Part shown: one piece after another, positions 43,751-52,046 of the stretch
How positions within the stretch are numbered: position 1 is the stretch's first letter
How the letters are laid out: every line of letters starts with the position of its first letter
Source of the DNA: Gillisia sp. UBA3175
GTDB taxonomy: Bacteria; Bacteroidota; Bacteroidia; Flavobacteriales; Flavobacteriaceae
Reading direction: 5' to 3'
Length of the DNA stretch: 64,000 bases
Assembly (NCBI GenBank): GCA_002364325.1
Contig: DEXV01000002.1
Coordinates: 296,831 to 360,830 of the forward strand
Notes under the pieces: model-generated
What the model was told of the DNA's origin: nothing
Databases searched by the model: none
Seen by the model: only the letters and a program-made list of their open reading frames with translations
Program-made: the position numbers and the translations under genes

Positions 43751-44613
43751 TCTATCTTCTGCTAAGCATCCTTTCTTCAAGCATTATTTTTGTGGTTTTC
43801 AAATTATTCAAAAGATTTGAGATCAACACGCTTCAAGCAATTGTGGTGAATTATTTTATAGCATGTATGGTTGGCTTTTTTGGATATCTTGAACCAGAAG
43901 ATATTGGTGAGATCCCAGAAAAACCATGGTTTATTGGAACTTTGATCCTTGGAGCTCTGTTTATAATTGTATTTAATCTTGCCGCCATTACAACACAACG
44001 CAGCGGACTTTCGGTGGTATCTGTAGCCACGAAAATGTCTGTAGCTATTCCAGTACTCTTCGGGATATTTTATTACAATGAAAGCGCTGGGGCCTTAAAA
44101 ATTGTTGGAGTTATACTTGCTTTAATTGCTGTTTATTTAAGTTCCATAAAAGCAAAATCTGGCATAGCAATTAAAAAAAGGAATTTAATATTCCCTATTC
44201 TGGTTTTTATTGGAAGTGGAATTATAGATACCACTATTAAATTTCTTGAATCTGGATATGTAAATAAAAGTGACGTCGCCCTATTTTCTTCCACCATTTT
44301 TTCTGTGGCAGGTTTCATAGGAGTAATCGTCTTAAGCATTCATGCTTTTCAAGGAAAGCTGCAGATCACTTGGAAAAATATTTTTGGTGGTATCGCTTTA
44401 GGAATTCCTAATTACTTCTCCATTTACTTTTTAGTGCTTGCACTTCGGAATAATGATTTTGATAGTTCTACAATTTTCACCATTAATAATGTCGCAATAG
44501 TTTTAGTGGCTACCATTTTGGGAATCGTGCTTTTCAAAGAAAAACTTATTCCGAAGAACTGGATAGGGATTATCTTAGCAGTAATAAGCATTCTTTTAGT
44601 AGCCAATAGTTGA
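43747..44613 (+). CDS. EamA/DMT family transporter
   Basis: A 288-residue inner-membrane protein with ten predicted helices in two homologous five-helix halves, the drug/metabolite transporter layout. SVVSVATKMSVAIPVLFGIFYYNE and NNVAIVLVATILGIVLFKE occupy matching positions at the end of each half and are typical EamA signatures. The start is TTG at 43747, overlapping the HAD stop as TTGA; the longer frame from 43684 lies wholly inside the HAD gene and is rejected. Substrate unknown. Confidence 0.85.
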   Translation: MIYLLLSILSSSIIFVVFKLFKRFEINTLQAIVVNYFIACMVGFFGYLEPEDIGEIPEKPWFIGTLILGALFIIVFNLAAITTQRSGLSVVSVATKMSVAIPVLFGIFYYNESAGALKIVGVILALIAVYLSSIKAKSGIAIKKRNLIFPILVFIGSGIIDTTIKFLESGYVNKSDVALFSSTIFSVAGFIGVIVLSIHAFQGKLQITWKNIFGGIALGIPNYFSIYFLVLALRNNDFDSSTIFTINNVAIVLVATILGIVLFKEKLIPKNWIGIILAVISILLVANS

Positions 44614-44622
44614 AAATTTAAT

Positions 44623-45231
44623 TTGAAAGACACCTATAAAAGTATTACAGAAGCTTCAGAAGAAGTAATCTTCAAGGACCGGAATTCTAAATTCTATGGC
44701 TATGCCTTTCCTATAAAATCTGAAGACGAAGTAAAAGATATTATTGAAGATCTAAAAAAGAAACATCATCAGGGAAGACATTGGTGTTACGCATGGCAAC
44801 TCGGTAAAGATGAACATCAATTTAGAGCTAATGACGATGGAGAACCATCCAATTCTGCCGGAATGCCAATTTATGGGCAGATCCAGTCTTTTGATGTTAC
44901 AAATATTCTAATTGTAGTGGTACGATATTTTGGAGGAGTAAAACTAGGTGTTGGCGGGCTTATAAATGCCTACAAAACGGCAGCGCAAATGGCTTTGGAA
45001 AACAGCAACATTCTAAAAAGGACGATAGACGAAGTGTATTTACTGATGTTTGATTATCCGGAAATGAATGTTGTGATGCGAATTATTAAGGAGCATAATC
45101 TTAATGTGATAAAACAACAATTAGAATTGGATTGTCAAATATTTATTTCGGTTAGAAAAAAAGATTCTCAAAACATCTTCGAGAAGTTCAAATCAACTTA
45201 CAAAGTGAAAATCAAAAAGTTAGCAATTTAG
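44623..45231 (+). CDS. YigZ / IMPACT family protein
   Basis: A 202-residue cytoplasmic protein. N-terminal UPF0029/IMPACT domain with KDRNSKFYGYAFP, WCYAWQLG, the highly conserved NDDGEPSNSAGMPI and VVRYFGGVKLGVGGLINAYK; C-terminal DUF1949-type ferredoxin-like domain (VYLLMFDYPEMNVVMRII). The family is linked to translation-associated regulation through the eukaryotic IMPACT homologue. The start is TTG at 44623. Its TAG stop shares bases with the stop of the convergent thioesterase gene. Confidence 0.93.
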   Translation: MKDTYKSITEASEEVIFKDRNSKFYGYAFPIKSEDEVKDIIEDLKKKHHQGRHWCYAWQLGKDEHQFRANDDGEPSNSAGMPIYGQIQSFDVTNILIVVVRYFGGVKLGVGGLINAYKTAAQMALENSNILKRTIDEVYLLMFDYPEMNVVMRIIKEHNLNVIKQQLELDCQIFISVRKKDSQNIFEKFKSTYKVKIKKLAI

Positions 45232-45626
45232 ACTGTTAATTTTTTAAGAATATATTCTGGACACCTAATTGGCCTTCTTGTCTTGGTATCCATGAATACT
45301 AAAACCGTATTTGCAGTGGTAAGTAGTTGATTATCTTGATTATAGACTTTATAACTGAATTCTATTTTAACACTAGGCATCTTATTAAGGGAAGTTTCAA
45401 TTCTTAATTCATCATCGAAGAATGCGGACTTAATGAACTTGAAATGAAGCTCATAAACTGGCAGCATTATCCCTTCTTGCTCCATAGATTTGTATGAAAT
45501 TCCCAATGCACTAAGCCAGTCCAGACGGGCAATTTCTAGATATTCGGCATAATTCCCATGGTGCACCACACCCATTTGATCGGTTTCCGCATATCTAACT
45601 TTAACAAAAGTATTATGACTTTTCAT
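45228..45626 (-). CDS. Hot-dog fold acyl-CoA thioesterase (YbgC/4HBT type)
   Basis: About 132 residues forming a single hot-dog domain. KVRYAETDQMGVVHHGNYAE contains the catalytic aspartate and the HHGNY motif of the YbgC/4-hydroxybenzoyl-CoA thioesterase family; FDDELRIETSL and ANTVLVFMDTKTRRPIRCP follow in the usual order. Upstream in-frame ATGs at 45650 and 45668 exist, but ATG 45626 (MKSHNTFV) fits the family start best. It probably hydrolyses acyl-CoA or acyl-ACP; chain length unknown. Confidence 0.88.
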   Translation of the reverse strand: MKSHNTFVKVRYAETDQMGVVHHGNYAEYLEIARLDWLSALGISYKSMEQEGIMLPVYELHFKFIKSAFFDDELRIETSLNKMPSVKIEFSYKVYNQDNQLLTTANTVLVFMDTKTRRPIRCPEYILKKLTV

Positions 45627-45830
45627 ATAATTTTGGATGGATAAGTTCATGAGGTTTTGTACATTCATTGCTCGGAATAAGTATGCATAAATTATTCTTA
45701 AAATTCAAGGGTAAATGTGTTTTTTTATTAGATATTTTGTTCACATATTTGTTCTAGAGATATTTAAAGCTAATTCATGGCTTTCTTAATTTTAAGAATC
45801 TACTAACCAACAAATAACCAATTAATAAGC

Positions 45831-47258
45831 ATGTCAAAAACTGCGCAATCAGTTTGGAATAGCTGTCTAGCTTTTATCAAAGATAACATTACCCCCCAAG
45901 CTTATAAAACTTGGTTTGAACCAATACAAGCAGTAAAACTTACTGACTGTGCTCTTAGCATACAAGTACCTTCTAAATTCTTTTATGAGTGGCTTGAAGA
46001 ACACTACGTAAAGTTGCTAAAAGTTTCCCTAACAAAAGAATTAGGGGAAAAAGCGAAGTTAGTTTATGTTATTAAAATGGAAAATACCTACGGGAATAAA
46101 CTTCCATTTACAGAAAAGATACCCAGCACTCAGAGAAGCCATATGGTTTCTCAAGATGTAGACGTGCCAATAAAAAATAAGAATCCCGAGTTAAGAAATC
46201 CCTTTATTATTCCAGGGATAAGAAATGTAAAAATAGAATCTCAACTTAATCCAAACTATAATTTCGAGAATTTTTTAGAGGGAGATTCTAATAGATTAGC
46301 GCGTTCTGCGGGTTTAGCGGTCTCTAATAAACCTGGAGGAACGTCCTTTAATCCCTTGTTAATCTTTGGTGCAGTTGGATTAGGAAAAACTCACCTATCT
46401 CACGCAATTGGGGTAGATATCAAGGATAAATATCCCGAAAAAACCGTTCTCTATATTTCTGCTGAAAAATTTACGCAGCAATATATAGAATCTGTAAAGA
46501 AGAATAACCGAAATGATTTTATTCATTTCTACCAGATCATAGATGTTCTTATTGTAGATGATATACAGTTGTTATCTGGTAAGGCAGGAACTCAAGATGT
46601 TTTCTTCCATATTTTTAACCATTTACACCAAAATGGAAAGCAGGTTATCTTAACCAGTGATAAGGCACCTGTGGATATGCAGGATATTGAACAACGTTTA
46701 TTATCTCGATTTAAATGGGGGCTTTCTGCAGAATTGCAGCACCCAGATTTTGAAACCAGAGTTTCTATTATAAAGAACAAATTATATCGTGATGGTGTGG
46801 AAATGCCAGAAGATATAATCGAATTCTTGGCAAATAACATCAAAACTAATATCCGCGAACTGGAAGGAGCCATTATATCCCTAATCGCTCACTCCTCTTT
46901 CAACAAGAAAGATATCACCTTGGAATTGGCTACAAAAATTGTAGACAACTATGTTAAGAACACCAAACGTGAGGTTTCTATAGATTACATCCAGAAAATT
47001 GTAAGTGATTATTTCCAGATGGACGTAGAAACACTTCAATCTAAAACTAGAAAAAGGCACATTGTACAGGCCAGGCAACTAGCCATGTTCTTTGCTAAGA
47101 AATTTACCAAAGCATCCCTAGCTAGTATTGGAAGTCAGATTGGAAAAAGAGATCACGCAACTGTTTTACATGCTTGCAAAACGGTGGATAATTTAGCTGC
47201 TACAGATAAGCAGTTCAAAAAGTTCGTAGAAGATCTTAATAAGAAACTGACCCTGTAA
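45831..47258 (+). CDS. dnaA: Chromosomal replication initiator DnaA
   Basis: The 475-residue initiator ATPase. Domain I (1-80, WNSCLAFIKDNITPQAYKTWF), short linker, domain III AAA+ with Walker A GAVGLGKT at 180-187, Walker B LIVDDIQLL at about 240-248 and sensor LSRFKWGL, and domain IV with the DnaA-box-binding signature KRDHATVLHACKTV. Length is normal. A phosphatase and a methyltransferase gene follow on the same strand. No convincing cluster of DnaA boxes was found upstream. Confidence 0.98.
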   Translation: MSKTAQSVWNSCLAFIKDNITPQAYKTWFEPIQAVKLTDCALSIQVPSKFFYEWLEEHYVKLLKVSLTKELGEKAKLVYVIKMENTYGNKLPFTEKIPSTQRSHMVSQDVDVPIKNKNPELRNPFIIPGIRNVKIESQLNPNYNFENFLEGDSNRLARSAGLAVSNKPGGTSFNPLLIFGAVGLGKTHLSHAIGVDIKDKYPEKTVLYISAEKFTQQYIESVKKNNRNDFIHFYQIIDVLIVDDIQLLSGKAGTQDVFFHIFNHLHQNGKQVILTSDKAPVDMQDIEQRLLSRFKWGLSAELQHPDFETRVSIIKNKLYRDGVEMPEDIIEFLANNIKTNIRELEGAIISLIAHSSFNKKDITLELATKIVDNYVKNTKREVSIDYIQKIVSDYFQMDVETLQSKTRKRHIVQARQLAMFFAKKFTKASLASIGSQIGKRDHATVLHACKTVDNLAATDKQFKKFVEDLNKKLTL

Positions 47259-47270
47259 TACCTTTTCTTT

Positions 47271-47732
47271 ATGAAAACCAACGTTCTGATGGTGTGTCTC
47301 GGAAATATCTGTAGATCCCCACTCGCCGAAGGAATTCTAAAATCTAAAACAGATCCAAAGAAGATCTTTGTAGATTCCGCAGGAACTGGCGATTACCATA
47401 TAGGTGATTCCCCAGACCCAAGATCTATTAAAATTGCTCAAACAAAGGATTTAGATATCACTGCACAACGCGGTAGACAATTCCAAGTAACAGATTTTGA
47501 TAAATTCCATTACATCTATGCTATGGACACCTTTAATTATGGCGATATTATTGGGTTAGCGAGAAATGAAGAGGATAAGAAAAAGGTATTTCTTATTCTA
47601 GACGAGATCTTCCCCGGAGAAAATGTAGATGTTCCAGATCCCTACCAAGGAGGAGAACAAGGTTTTATTAATGTTTACAATATGCTGGAAGAAGCTTGTA
47701 GCATAATAGCCACTAAACTAAAAGGAAAGTAA
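47271..47732 (+). CDS. Low-molecular-weight protein-tyrosine phosphatase
   Basis: A 153-residue phosphatase with the P-loop VCLGNICRSP (nucleophile C9, arginine 15) and the general-acid D123 in VPDPYQGG. NYGDIIGLARN lies between. Such enzymes dephosphorylate tyrosine kinases of polysaccharide export or small phosphate esters; the partner is unknown. It starts 12 bases after dnaA and is likely co-transcribed with it. Confidence 0.95.
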   Translation: MKTNVLMVCLGNICRSPLAEGILKSKTDPKKIFVDSAGTGDYHIGDSPDPRSIKIAQTKDLDITAQRGRQFQVTDFDKFHYIYAMDTFNYGDIIGLARNEEDKKKVFLILDEIFPGENVDVPDPYQGGEQGFINVYNMLEEACSIIATKLKGK

Positions 47733-47775
47733 TTCTATAATCCTTTTTTCTGAAAACAATACAAAAAAAATAAGA

Positions 47776-48507
47776 ATGGCAAAATCAGATTTTCAATATT
47801 CCGGTAAACTGTATTTGATCCCTACCACACTCGGAACCGCTAAAATTACAGATGTGTTGCCAGAATCAATAAAAGGGATCATAGAAAAAGTGGATCATTA
47901 TATAGTTGAGAATGAAAAAACTGCAAGAAAATCCATCAAGGATGTTTTGCCAGAAAAGCCACAAGCCTCTTTAAAATTAAATACCTTAAACAAGTTTACA
48001 GATCCTACAGTATTAAGCAGTTTTTTGGACCCATGCAAAGATGGTTTGGATGTTGGACTTCTTAGTGAAGCAGGTTGTCCAGGCATAGCAGATCCTGGAG
48101 CAGAGATCGTTGCTTTAGCACATGATATGAGAATACAAGTAATTCCTTTAGTGGGACCTTCTTCTATACTTTTAGCTATGATGGGAAGTGGAATGAACGG
48201 GCAAAGCTTCACTTTTCACGGATATTTGCCAATAGATAAGAAGGAACGCAAACAAGAATTGAAATTTTTGGAGCGCATATCTTCAGAAAGAAATCAGGCT
48301 CAACTCTTTATTGAAACCCCTTATAGAAACAACAACTTATTAGAAGATCTCATCCAAATATTAAATCCAGCTACTAAATTATGTGTTGCTTGTGATTTAA
48401 CCTTGGATACCGAATATATTATTACCAAATCTGTTTTAGATTGGTCCAAAACAAAAGTAGACCTACATAAAAGGCCTACTATGTTTATTCTTCAAAAAGA
48501 TAGTTAA
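47776..48507 (+). CDS. SAM-dependent methyltransferase, RsmI-like tetrapyrrole-methylase fold
   Basis: A 243-residue tetrapyrrole-methylase-fold protein related to RsmI (16S rRNA 2'-O-ribose methyltransferase): KLYLIPTTLG at the start, DVGLLSEAGCPGIADPGAEIVALAH, VIPLVGPSSILLAMMGSGMNG, FHGYLP and QLFIETPYRNNNLLEDL. The N-terminal KSIKDVLPEKPQ region between the first motifs differs from classical RsmI, so the target may be different. Its stop overlaps that of the convergent lysozyme-like gene (TTAA). Confidence 0.88.
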   Translation: MAKSDFQYSGKLYLIPTTLGTAKITDVLPESIKGIIEKVDHYIVENEKTARKSIKDVLPEKPQASLKLNTLNKFTDPTVLSSFLDPCKDGLDVGLLSEAGCPGIADPGAEIVALAHDMRIQVIPLVGPSSILLAMMGSGMNGQSFTFHGYLPIDKKERKQELKFLERISSERNQAQLFIETPYRNNNLLEDLIQILNPATKLCVACDLTLDTEYIITKSVLDWSKTKVDLHKRPTMFILQKDS

Positions 48508-49163
48508 GAGAGTTCTATATTTGCTTTTGCTTTTCTCTCCGGCTTGACAAAAGAAGTATCATAGCCACTAAATTTTTTCATGTAATAGCCAATGGTTGTT
48601 CCAAAAGCATCATTAAATGCAGTTGCTCCCCAACTTCTTAAATATTTCTTTACACTTCCTGGACCAGCCAAATGAGCCGCTGCTAATATTCCAGATTCTG
48701 TAATTACAATCCCATTGATGTTCTTGCCAACAAATCTTTTAATATCGCGTTTAAGGATCCATTTATTTCTTGAAGCATTTGCATAAAATGCAGCTTCTTG
48801 TAATTCTGGGGACTCCAAAAAGCTTTGGGTATTATAAACCCCAATAAGCTCCAAGGTGCCTTTACCAAATTGGTATTTTCCTAAATACCCATATTGATTG
48901 ACTGTTTTGTAATTCCCCCTAGATTCTTTAAATCCCAAAGCTTCTTTAAACCCAATATAAGATTTCCCTAAAACTGGAGTTGCCTTAAAAACAGGCACCT
49001 CAACTTCAGGCATCTCATTGGTGTTTGGAACTGTATACTTTAATGTTTCGTGGGGTGAGGTGGAATATATCTCTAAATTTGCTGCTTCCTTTGTAGAAAA
49101 GCTAAAAAATATAGCACCAGATAAAATAGGTAGAATTGAAAATTTTGCAACTTTCTTTCTCAT
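48504..49163 (-). CDS. Lysozyme-like exported peptidoglycan hydrolase
   Basis: A 219-residue exported protein with a membrane or signal segment (about 8-23), a 40-residue linker, and a lysozyme-like domain with catalytic-type glutamate E80 in LGFKESRGNYKTVNQYGYLGK, then YQFGKGTLELIG and GILAAAHLAGPGSVKKYL. The pattern equals proteins labelled peptidoglycan-binding or transglycosylase in flavobacteria. An upstream in-frame ATG at 49223 is excluded because a -7 box overlaps it, so ATG 49163 is used. Predicted periplasmic action on peptidoglycan. Confidence 0.82.
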   Translation of the reverse strand: MRKKVAKFSILPILSGAIFFSFSTKEAANLEIYSTSPHETLKYTVPNTNEMPEVEVPVFKATPVLGKSYIGFKEALGFKESRGNYKTVNQYGYLGKYQFGKGTLELIGVYNTQSFLESPELQEAAFYANASRNKWILKRDIKRFVGKNINGIVITESGILAAAHLAGPGSVKKYLRSWGATAFNDAFGTTIGYYMKKFSGYDTSFVKPERKAKANIELS

Positions 49164-49220
49164 AATTTTTTGATTCTGAGAAGCATTTGGTGTAAAATCA
49201 CCCTTCTCAATTTCGCCGGG

Positions 49221-49228
49221 CAAAGATA
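49221..49228 (-). promoter_or_regulatory. -7 box of the lysozyme-like gene
   Basis: Minus-strand TATCTTTG matches TAnnTTTG. Transcription would start near 49217, leaving a leader of about 54 bases before ATG 49163. Confidence 0.55.
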
Positions 49229-49497
49229 CACCTTTTTTTATTAATCTGACTTACAGCCTGTTAAACAAAACCTAAAATCCCTTGAAGCCTTGCGCTTTAT
49301 ATAACTAATTAATTTTCAGGAATTTATAACGATGAAGGGGAACTGGAAATAAAATTAAATTTCTACTGTTATAAGTTAATATTAAAAACTAAGGCTAATT
49401 AGCTCATTTTCAGCTATAATTCGGAGATAAACTGCAAGAATATTTAAATTTATAGCGATAAAACATTCAAAAAAAATCAGATATTCAGTAATAAAGC

Positions 49498-49530
49498 AAA
49501 AAGAGAATCTTTTGTAAGATCCTCTTTTTT
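49498..49530 (-). terminator. Intrinsic terminator of the dapF-GNAT-mltG operon
   Basis: Stem AAAAAGAG-A-ATCTT / AAGAT-C-CTCTTTTT with loop TTGT and one A/C mismatch. U-rich on both sides, so it can act in either direction; mltG ends 36 bases upstream. Confidence 0.7.
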
Positions 49531-49565
49531 ACAGACAATTTATTTGACCAATATTTTATATACTT

Positions 49566-50609
49566 CTACCTATTAATTCCTTGACTATTGATCCATCTAA
49601 CATAAGCTTGTTTGTTTCTATTATGTTGCGATAAAGTTTCAGCGAATTTGTGATAACCGAAATTCTCTACATCTGCAACGAAATAATAATATTTATGATC
49701 TTCATAGTTCAATACCGCATCTATAGAGGAGATATCGGGCATGGTGATGGGTCCCGGAGGAAGGCTAACATTCATATATGTATTATAAGGAGATTCCAGT
49801 TTAAGATCCTTATATAAAACTCTTTTAATCACCGTTTCAAAATCTCCAGTTCGCTCCTTAATTGCATAGATAACCGTTGGATCTGCTTCTAGCTTCCATC
49901 CATCTTTATATCTGTTCATATAAACACCAGCAACTTTAGCCCGCTCATCTACTTTTGCAGTTTCCTTTTGTACTATTGAAGCTATAACCGACACTTCATT
50001 TGTAGTTAGTCCAATTTCTTTTGCTTTATTTAAGCGATCTGTATTCCAAAACTTCTTATATTCTGAAAGCATTCGTTCTCTAAAACCTTCGGCGGAAGTA
50101 TTCCAGAAAAATTCATACTTATTAGGAATATACATTGTTAAAGCTTCTACTTTGTTAAGATTGTTAGCTTTTAAAAATGATTCCTCCTTCATAACCTGCA
50201 ATAAGGAAACACTATCTGCTTCAATTTGAGAAGAAATTCTACCTGCCAATTCTTCAAGTCTTTCCTGGTTATTAAAAACAACAGAGACAGGTGTGTTCTG
50301 ACTTCTTAATACATTAACTAGATCATTATTACTCATATTCCTTTTCAGAATATATTTCCCAGCTTTAACTTTACTGCTGTAACCTTTTTTCTGAGCAACG
50401 GCATCGAAGGAAGAAATATCCTTTACTAAAGGCCTTAAACTATCTAAAACCATTTGATATGTTGCTCCTGATGGAACATACATTATTTTACTTTTATCTT
50501 CAAATTTGGTATTAGGAGAGAAAATGGAATTGTAAACAGAATAACTGAATATCCCCAATAACACAAGACCTGCAAGTGCTATGATCCACAGAATTTTTTT
50601 AATATACAT
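49566..50609 (-). CDS. mltG: Endolytic transglycosylase MltG
   Basis: A 347-residue inner-membrane protein: one N-terminal membrane segment (about 5-26), a LysM-like region (YQMVLDSLRPLVKD), and the YceG/MltG catalytic domain with the key glutamate E216 in IASIVQKETAK, followed by NRYKDGWKLEADPTVIYA and SPYNTYMNVSLPPGPI. It cuts nascent glycan strands and sets their length. It overlaps the preceding GNAT gene by 11 bases and is the last gene of the operon. Confidence 0.95.
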   Translation of the reverse strand: MYIKKILWIIALAGLVLLGIFSYSVYNSIFSPNTKFEDKSKIMYVPSGATYQMVLDSLRPLVKDISSFDAVAQKKGYSSKVKAGKYILKRNMSNNDLVNVLRSQNTPVSVVFNNQERLEELAGRISSQIEADSVSLLQVMKEESFLKANNLNKVEALTMYIPNKYEFFWNTSAEGFRERMLSEYKKFWNTDRLNKAKEIGLTTNEVSVIASIVQKETAKVDERAKVAGVYMNRYKDGWKLEADPTVIYAIKERTGDFETVIKRVLYKDLKLESPYNTYMNVSLPPGPITMPDISSIDAVLNYEDHKYYYFVADVENFGYHKFAETLSQHNRNKQAYVRWINSQGINR

Positions 50610-51129
50610 CGTTAATTAATTGGTATAGAATTTCATCTTTAAATTGACCGTTAACAAGGATCCAATCTTTTTTAATGCCTACTTTTTTGTAATTACTTTT
50701 TTCGAATAATTTTATGCTAGATTCATTTTCTGAATTAACATTGGCATAGAGCTGATGTAATCCTAAATGTGTAAAACAATAAGAACTTATTAAACCTAAA
50801 GCTTCGGCACCATAACCCTTACCTCTATTTTCTTTATCGATAATAAGAATTCCCAAAGCCGCCCTTCTATCTTTAGGCTCAAGATCAAAAACATCAATTA
50901 TACCGACCCTTTCATTTTCTTTATTGCAAATAATTAACCGCAACTGCTTAACATCGAAAATATCCCTATGAGAATTCTGTAGATATTTTTTAATAAGAAA
51001 TCGGGAGTAAGGAACTCTGGTAGCACTTATTTCCCAAAAATCTTCTGTATTTTCGACCTCGTAGATAAAATCCAAGTCGTCTGGTTCCAAAGCACGTAGA
51101 TAGATATTGTCCCCCTTTAAACTTAACAT
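50599..51129 (-). CDS. GNAT family N-acetyltransferase, RimJ/RimL-like
   Basis: A 176-residue acetyltransferase of the Acetyltransf_3 type: LRALEPDDLDFIYEVENTEDFW near the start, ERVGIIDVFDLEPKDRRAALGI in the middle, and the acetyl-CoA motif NRGKGYGAEALGLI with HQLYANVNSENESSIKLFEKS. Members modify ribosomal-protein N-termini or small molecules; the target is unknown. It overlaps dapF by 7 bases and mltG by 11, so all three are translationally coupled. Confidence 0.9.
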   Translation of the reverse strand: MLSLKGDNIYLRALEPDDLDFIYEVENTEDFWEISATRVPYSRFLIKKYLQNSHRDIFDVKQLRLIICNKENERVGIIDVFDLEPKDRRAALGILIIDKENRGKGYGAEALGLISSYCFTHLGLHQLYANVNSENESSIKLFEKSNYKKVGIKKDWILVNGQFKDEILYQLINDVY

Positions 51130-51911
51130 TCCAATTCTCCTTTAAACACCTTTGCCGTAGGTCCGGTAAGCCATATGTTTGTGTAAACGCCGTCGTTTTC
51201 ATCAAAAGAAACCTCTAATTTCCCCCCAGGTGTTTCCAAATGGATAGTTTTAGAACTTGTTTTGCCTACTGCATTTACCGCTATTGCTACCGCTGTAACG
51301 CCTGTACCGCAAGAATACGTTTCATCCTCCACTCCTCTTTCGTAGGTTCTCACTAAAAAAGTATCCATTCCTGTTTGCTGAACAAAATTCACATTTGTAC
51401 CTCCGTAAGATTCATATTTTTCTGAATATCGAATAGTAGCGCCTTCATGTTTTACATCGATATCTCCAACTTGGTCTGAAAATAATATATGATGAGGAGA
51501 TCCAGTATCTAAGAATAATTCCCCTTCATTTATGCCCGTTGCAATAACATCTTGCATTTTTAAGCTAACCATATTTTCTGAAATAGTAGCTTCATGAAAA
51601 CCATCTATGGCTCCAAAAGTTGCCTTTTCGTCAATCATGCCTAAGAGTTTTGAAAATGAAACTAAGCATCTGCCGCCATTTCCGCACATACTGCTTTGAT
51701 TTCCGTCAGAATTAAAATAGACCATTTTAAAATCCTCTTCAGGATTATCGGAATTTTCCAATAGAATAAGTCCGTCTGCACCAATCCCAAATCTTCTATG
51801 ACATAGATTATGAATAAGGTTGGCATCATTTTTGGAAAATAAGTTACTGCGGTTATCTACCATTATAAAATCATTTCCGGTACCGTGGAATTTATAAAAT
51901 GGAATGTTCAT
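51123..51911 (-). CDS. dapF: Diaminopimelate epimerase
   Basis: A 262-residue cofactor-free racemase converting LL- to meso-diaminopimelate. The two catalytic cysteines are C76 (MCGNGGRC) and C201 (SCGTGVTAVAI); KFHGTGNDFIMVDN, GADGLILL and TGSPHHILF are the other family marks. The frame is open to ATG 51941, but a -7 box at 51931-51938 lies in that extension, so ATG 51911 (MNIPFYK) is the start. First gene of the dapF-GNAT-mltG operon, which groups precursor synthesis with peptidoglycan trimming. Confidence 0.96.
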   Translation of the reverse strand: MNIPFYKFHGTGNDFIMVDNRSNLFSKNDANLIHNLCHRRFGIGADGLILLENSDNPEEDFKMVYFNSDGNQSSMCGNGGRCLVSFSKLLGMIDEKATFGAIDGFHEATISENMVSLKMQDVIATGINEGELFLDTGSPHHILFSDQVGDIDVKHEGATIRYSEKYESYGGTNVNFVQQTGMDTFLVRTYERGVEDETYSCGTGVTAVAIAVNAVGKTSSKTIHLETPGGKLEVSFDENDGVYTNIWLTGPTAKVFKGELEC

Positions 51912-51930
51912 AGGTGTTGAATTGGAGAAA

Positions 51931-51938
51931 CAAAGATA
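51931..51938 (-). promoter_or_regulatory. -7 box of the dapF operon
   Basis: Minus-strand TATCTTTG matches TAnnTTTG and lies 19 bases before the ATG at 51911. It rules out the in-frame ATG at 51941. Confidence 0.62.
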
Positions 51939-52046
51939 CAATAATCATCTAAAAACCTCCTTTGTATTTAAATGCTTATAACACCATTAATCATTTAGCT
52001 TTCTGAGCTAAAGAAAATTATTTTAAAACCAAATTTTTATCATTAT

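Larger units (their letters stand above)
49164..49565. other. 402-base intergenic stretch
   Basis: Between the lysozyme-like gene and mltG, both minus strand. It holds the -7 box of the former (49221-49228) and the terminator of the latter (49498-49530). The remaining AT-rich bases show no ORF or structured RNA I can support. Confidence 0.6.

Noticed and set aside
45669..45830. Replication origin directly upstream of dnaA
   Set aside because: Only one weak DnaA-box-like site (TTGTTCACA, one mismatch) was seen and there is no cluster of boxes or AT-rich repeat array; gene orientation also does not switch cleanly here.
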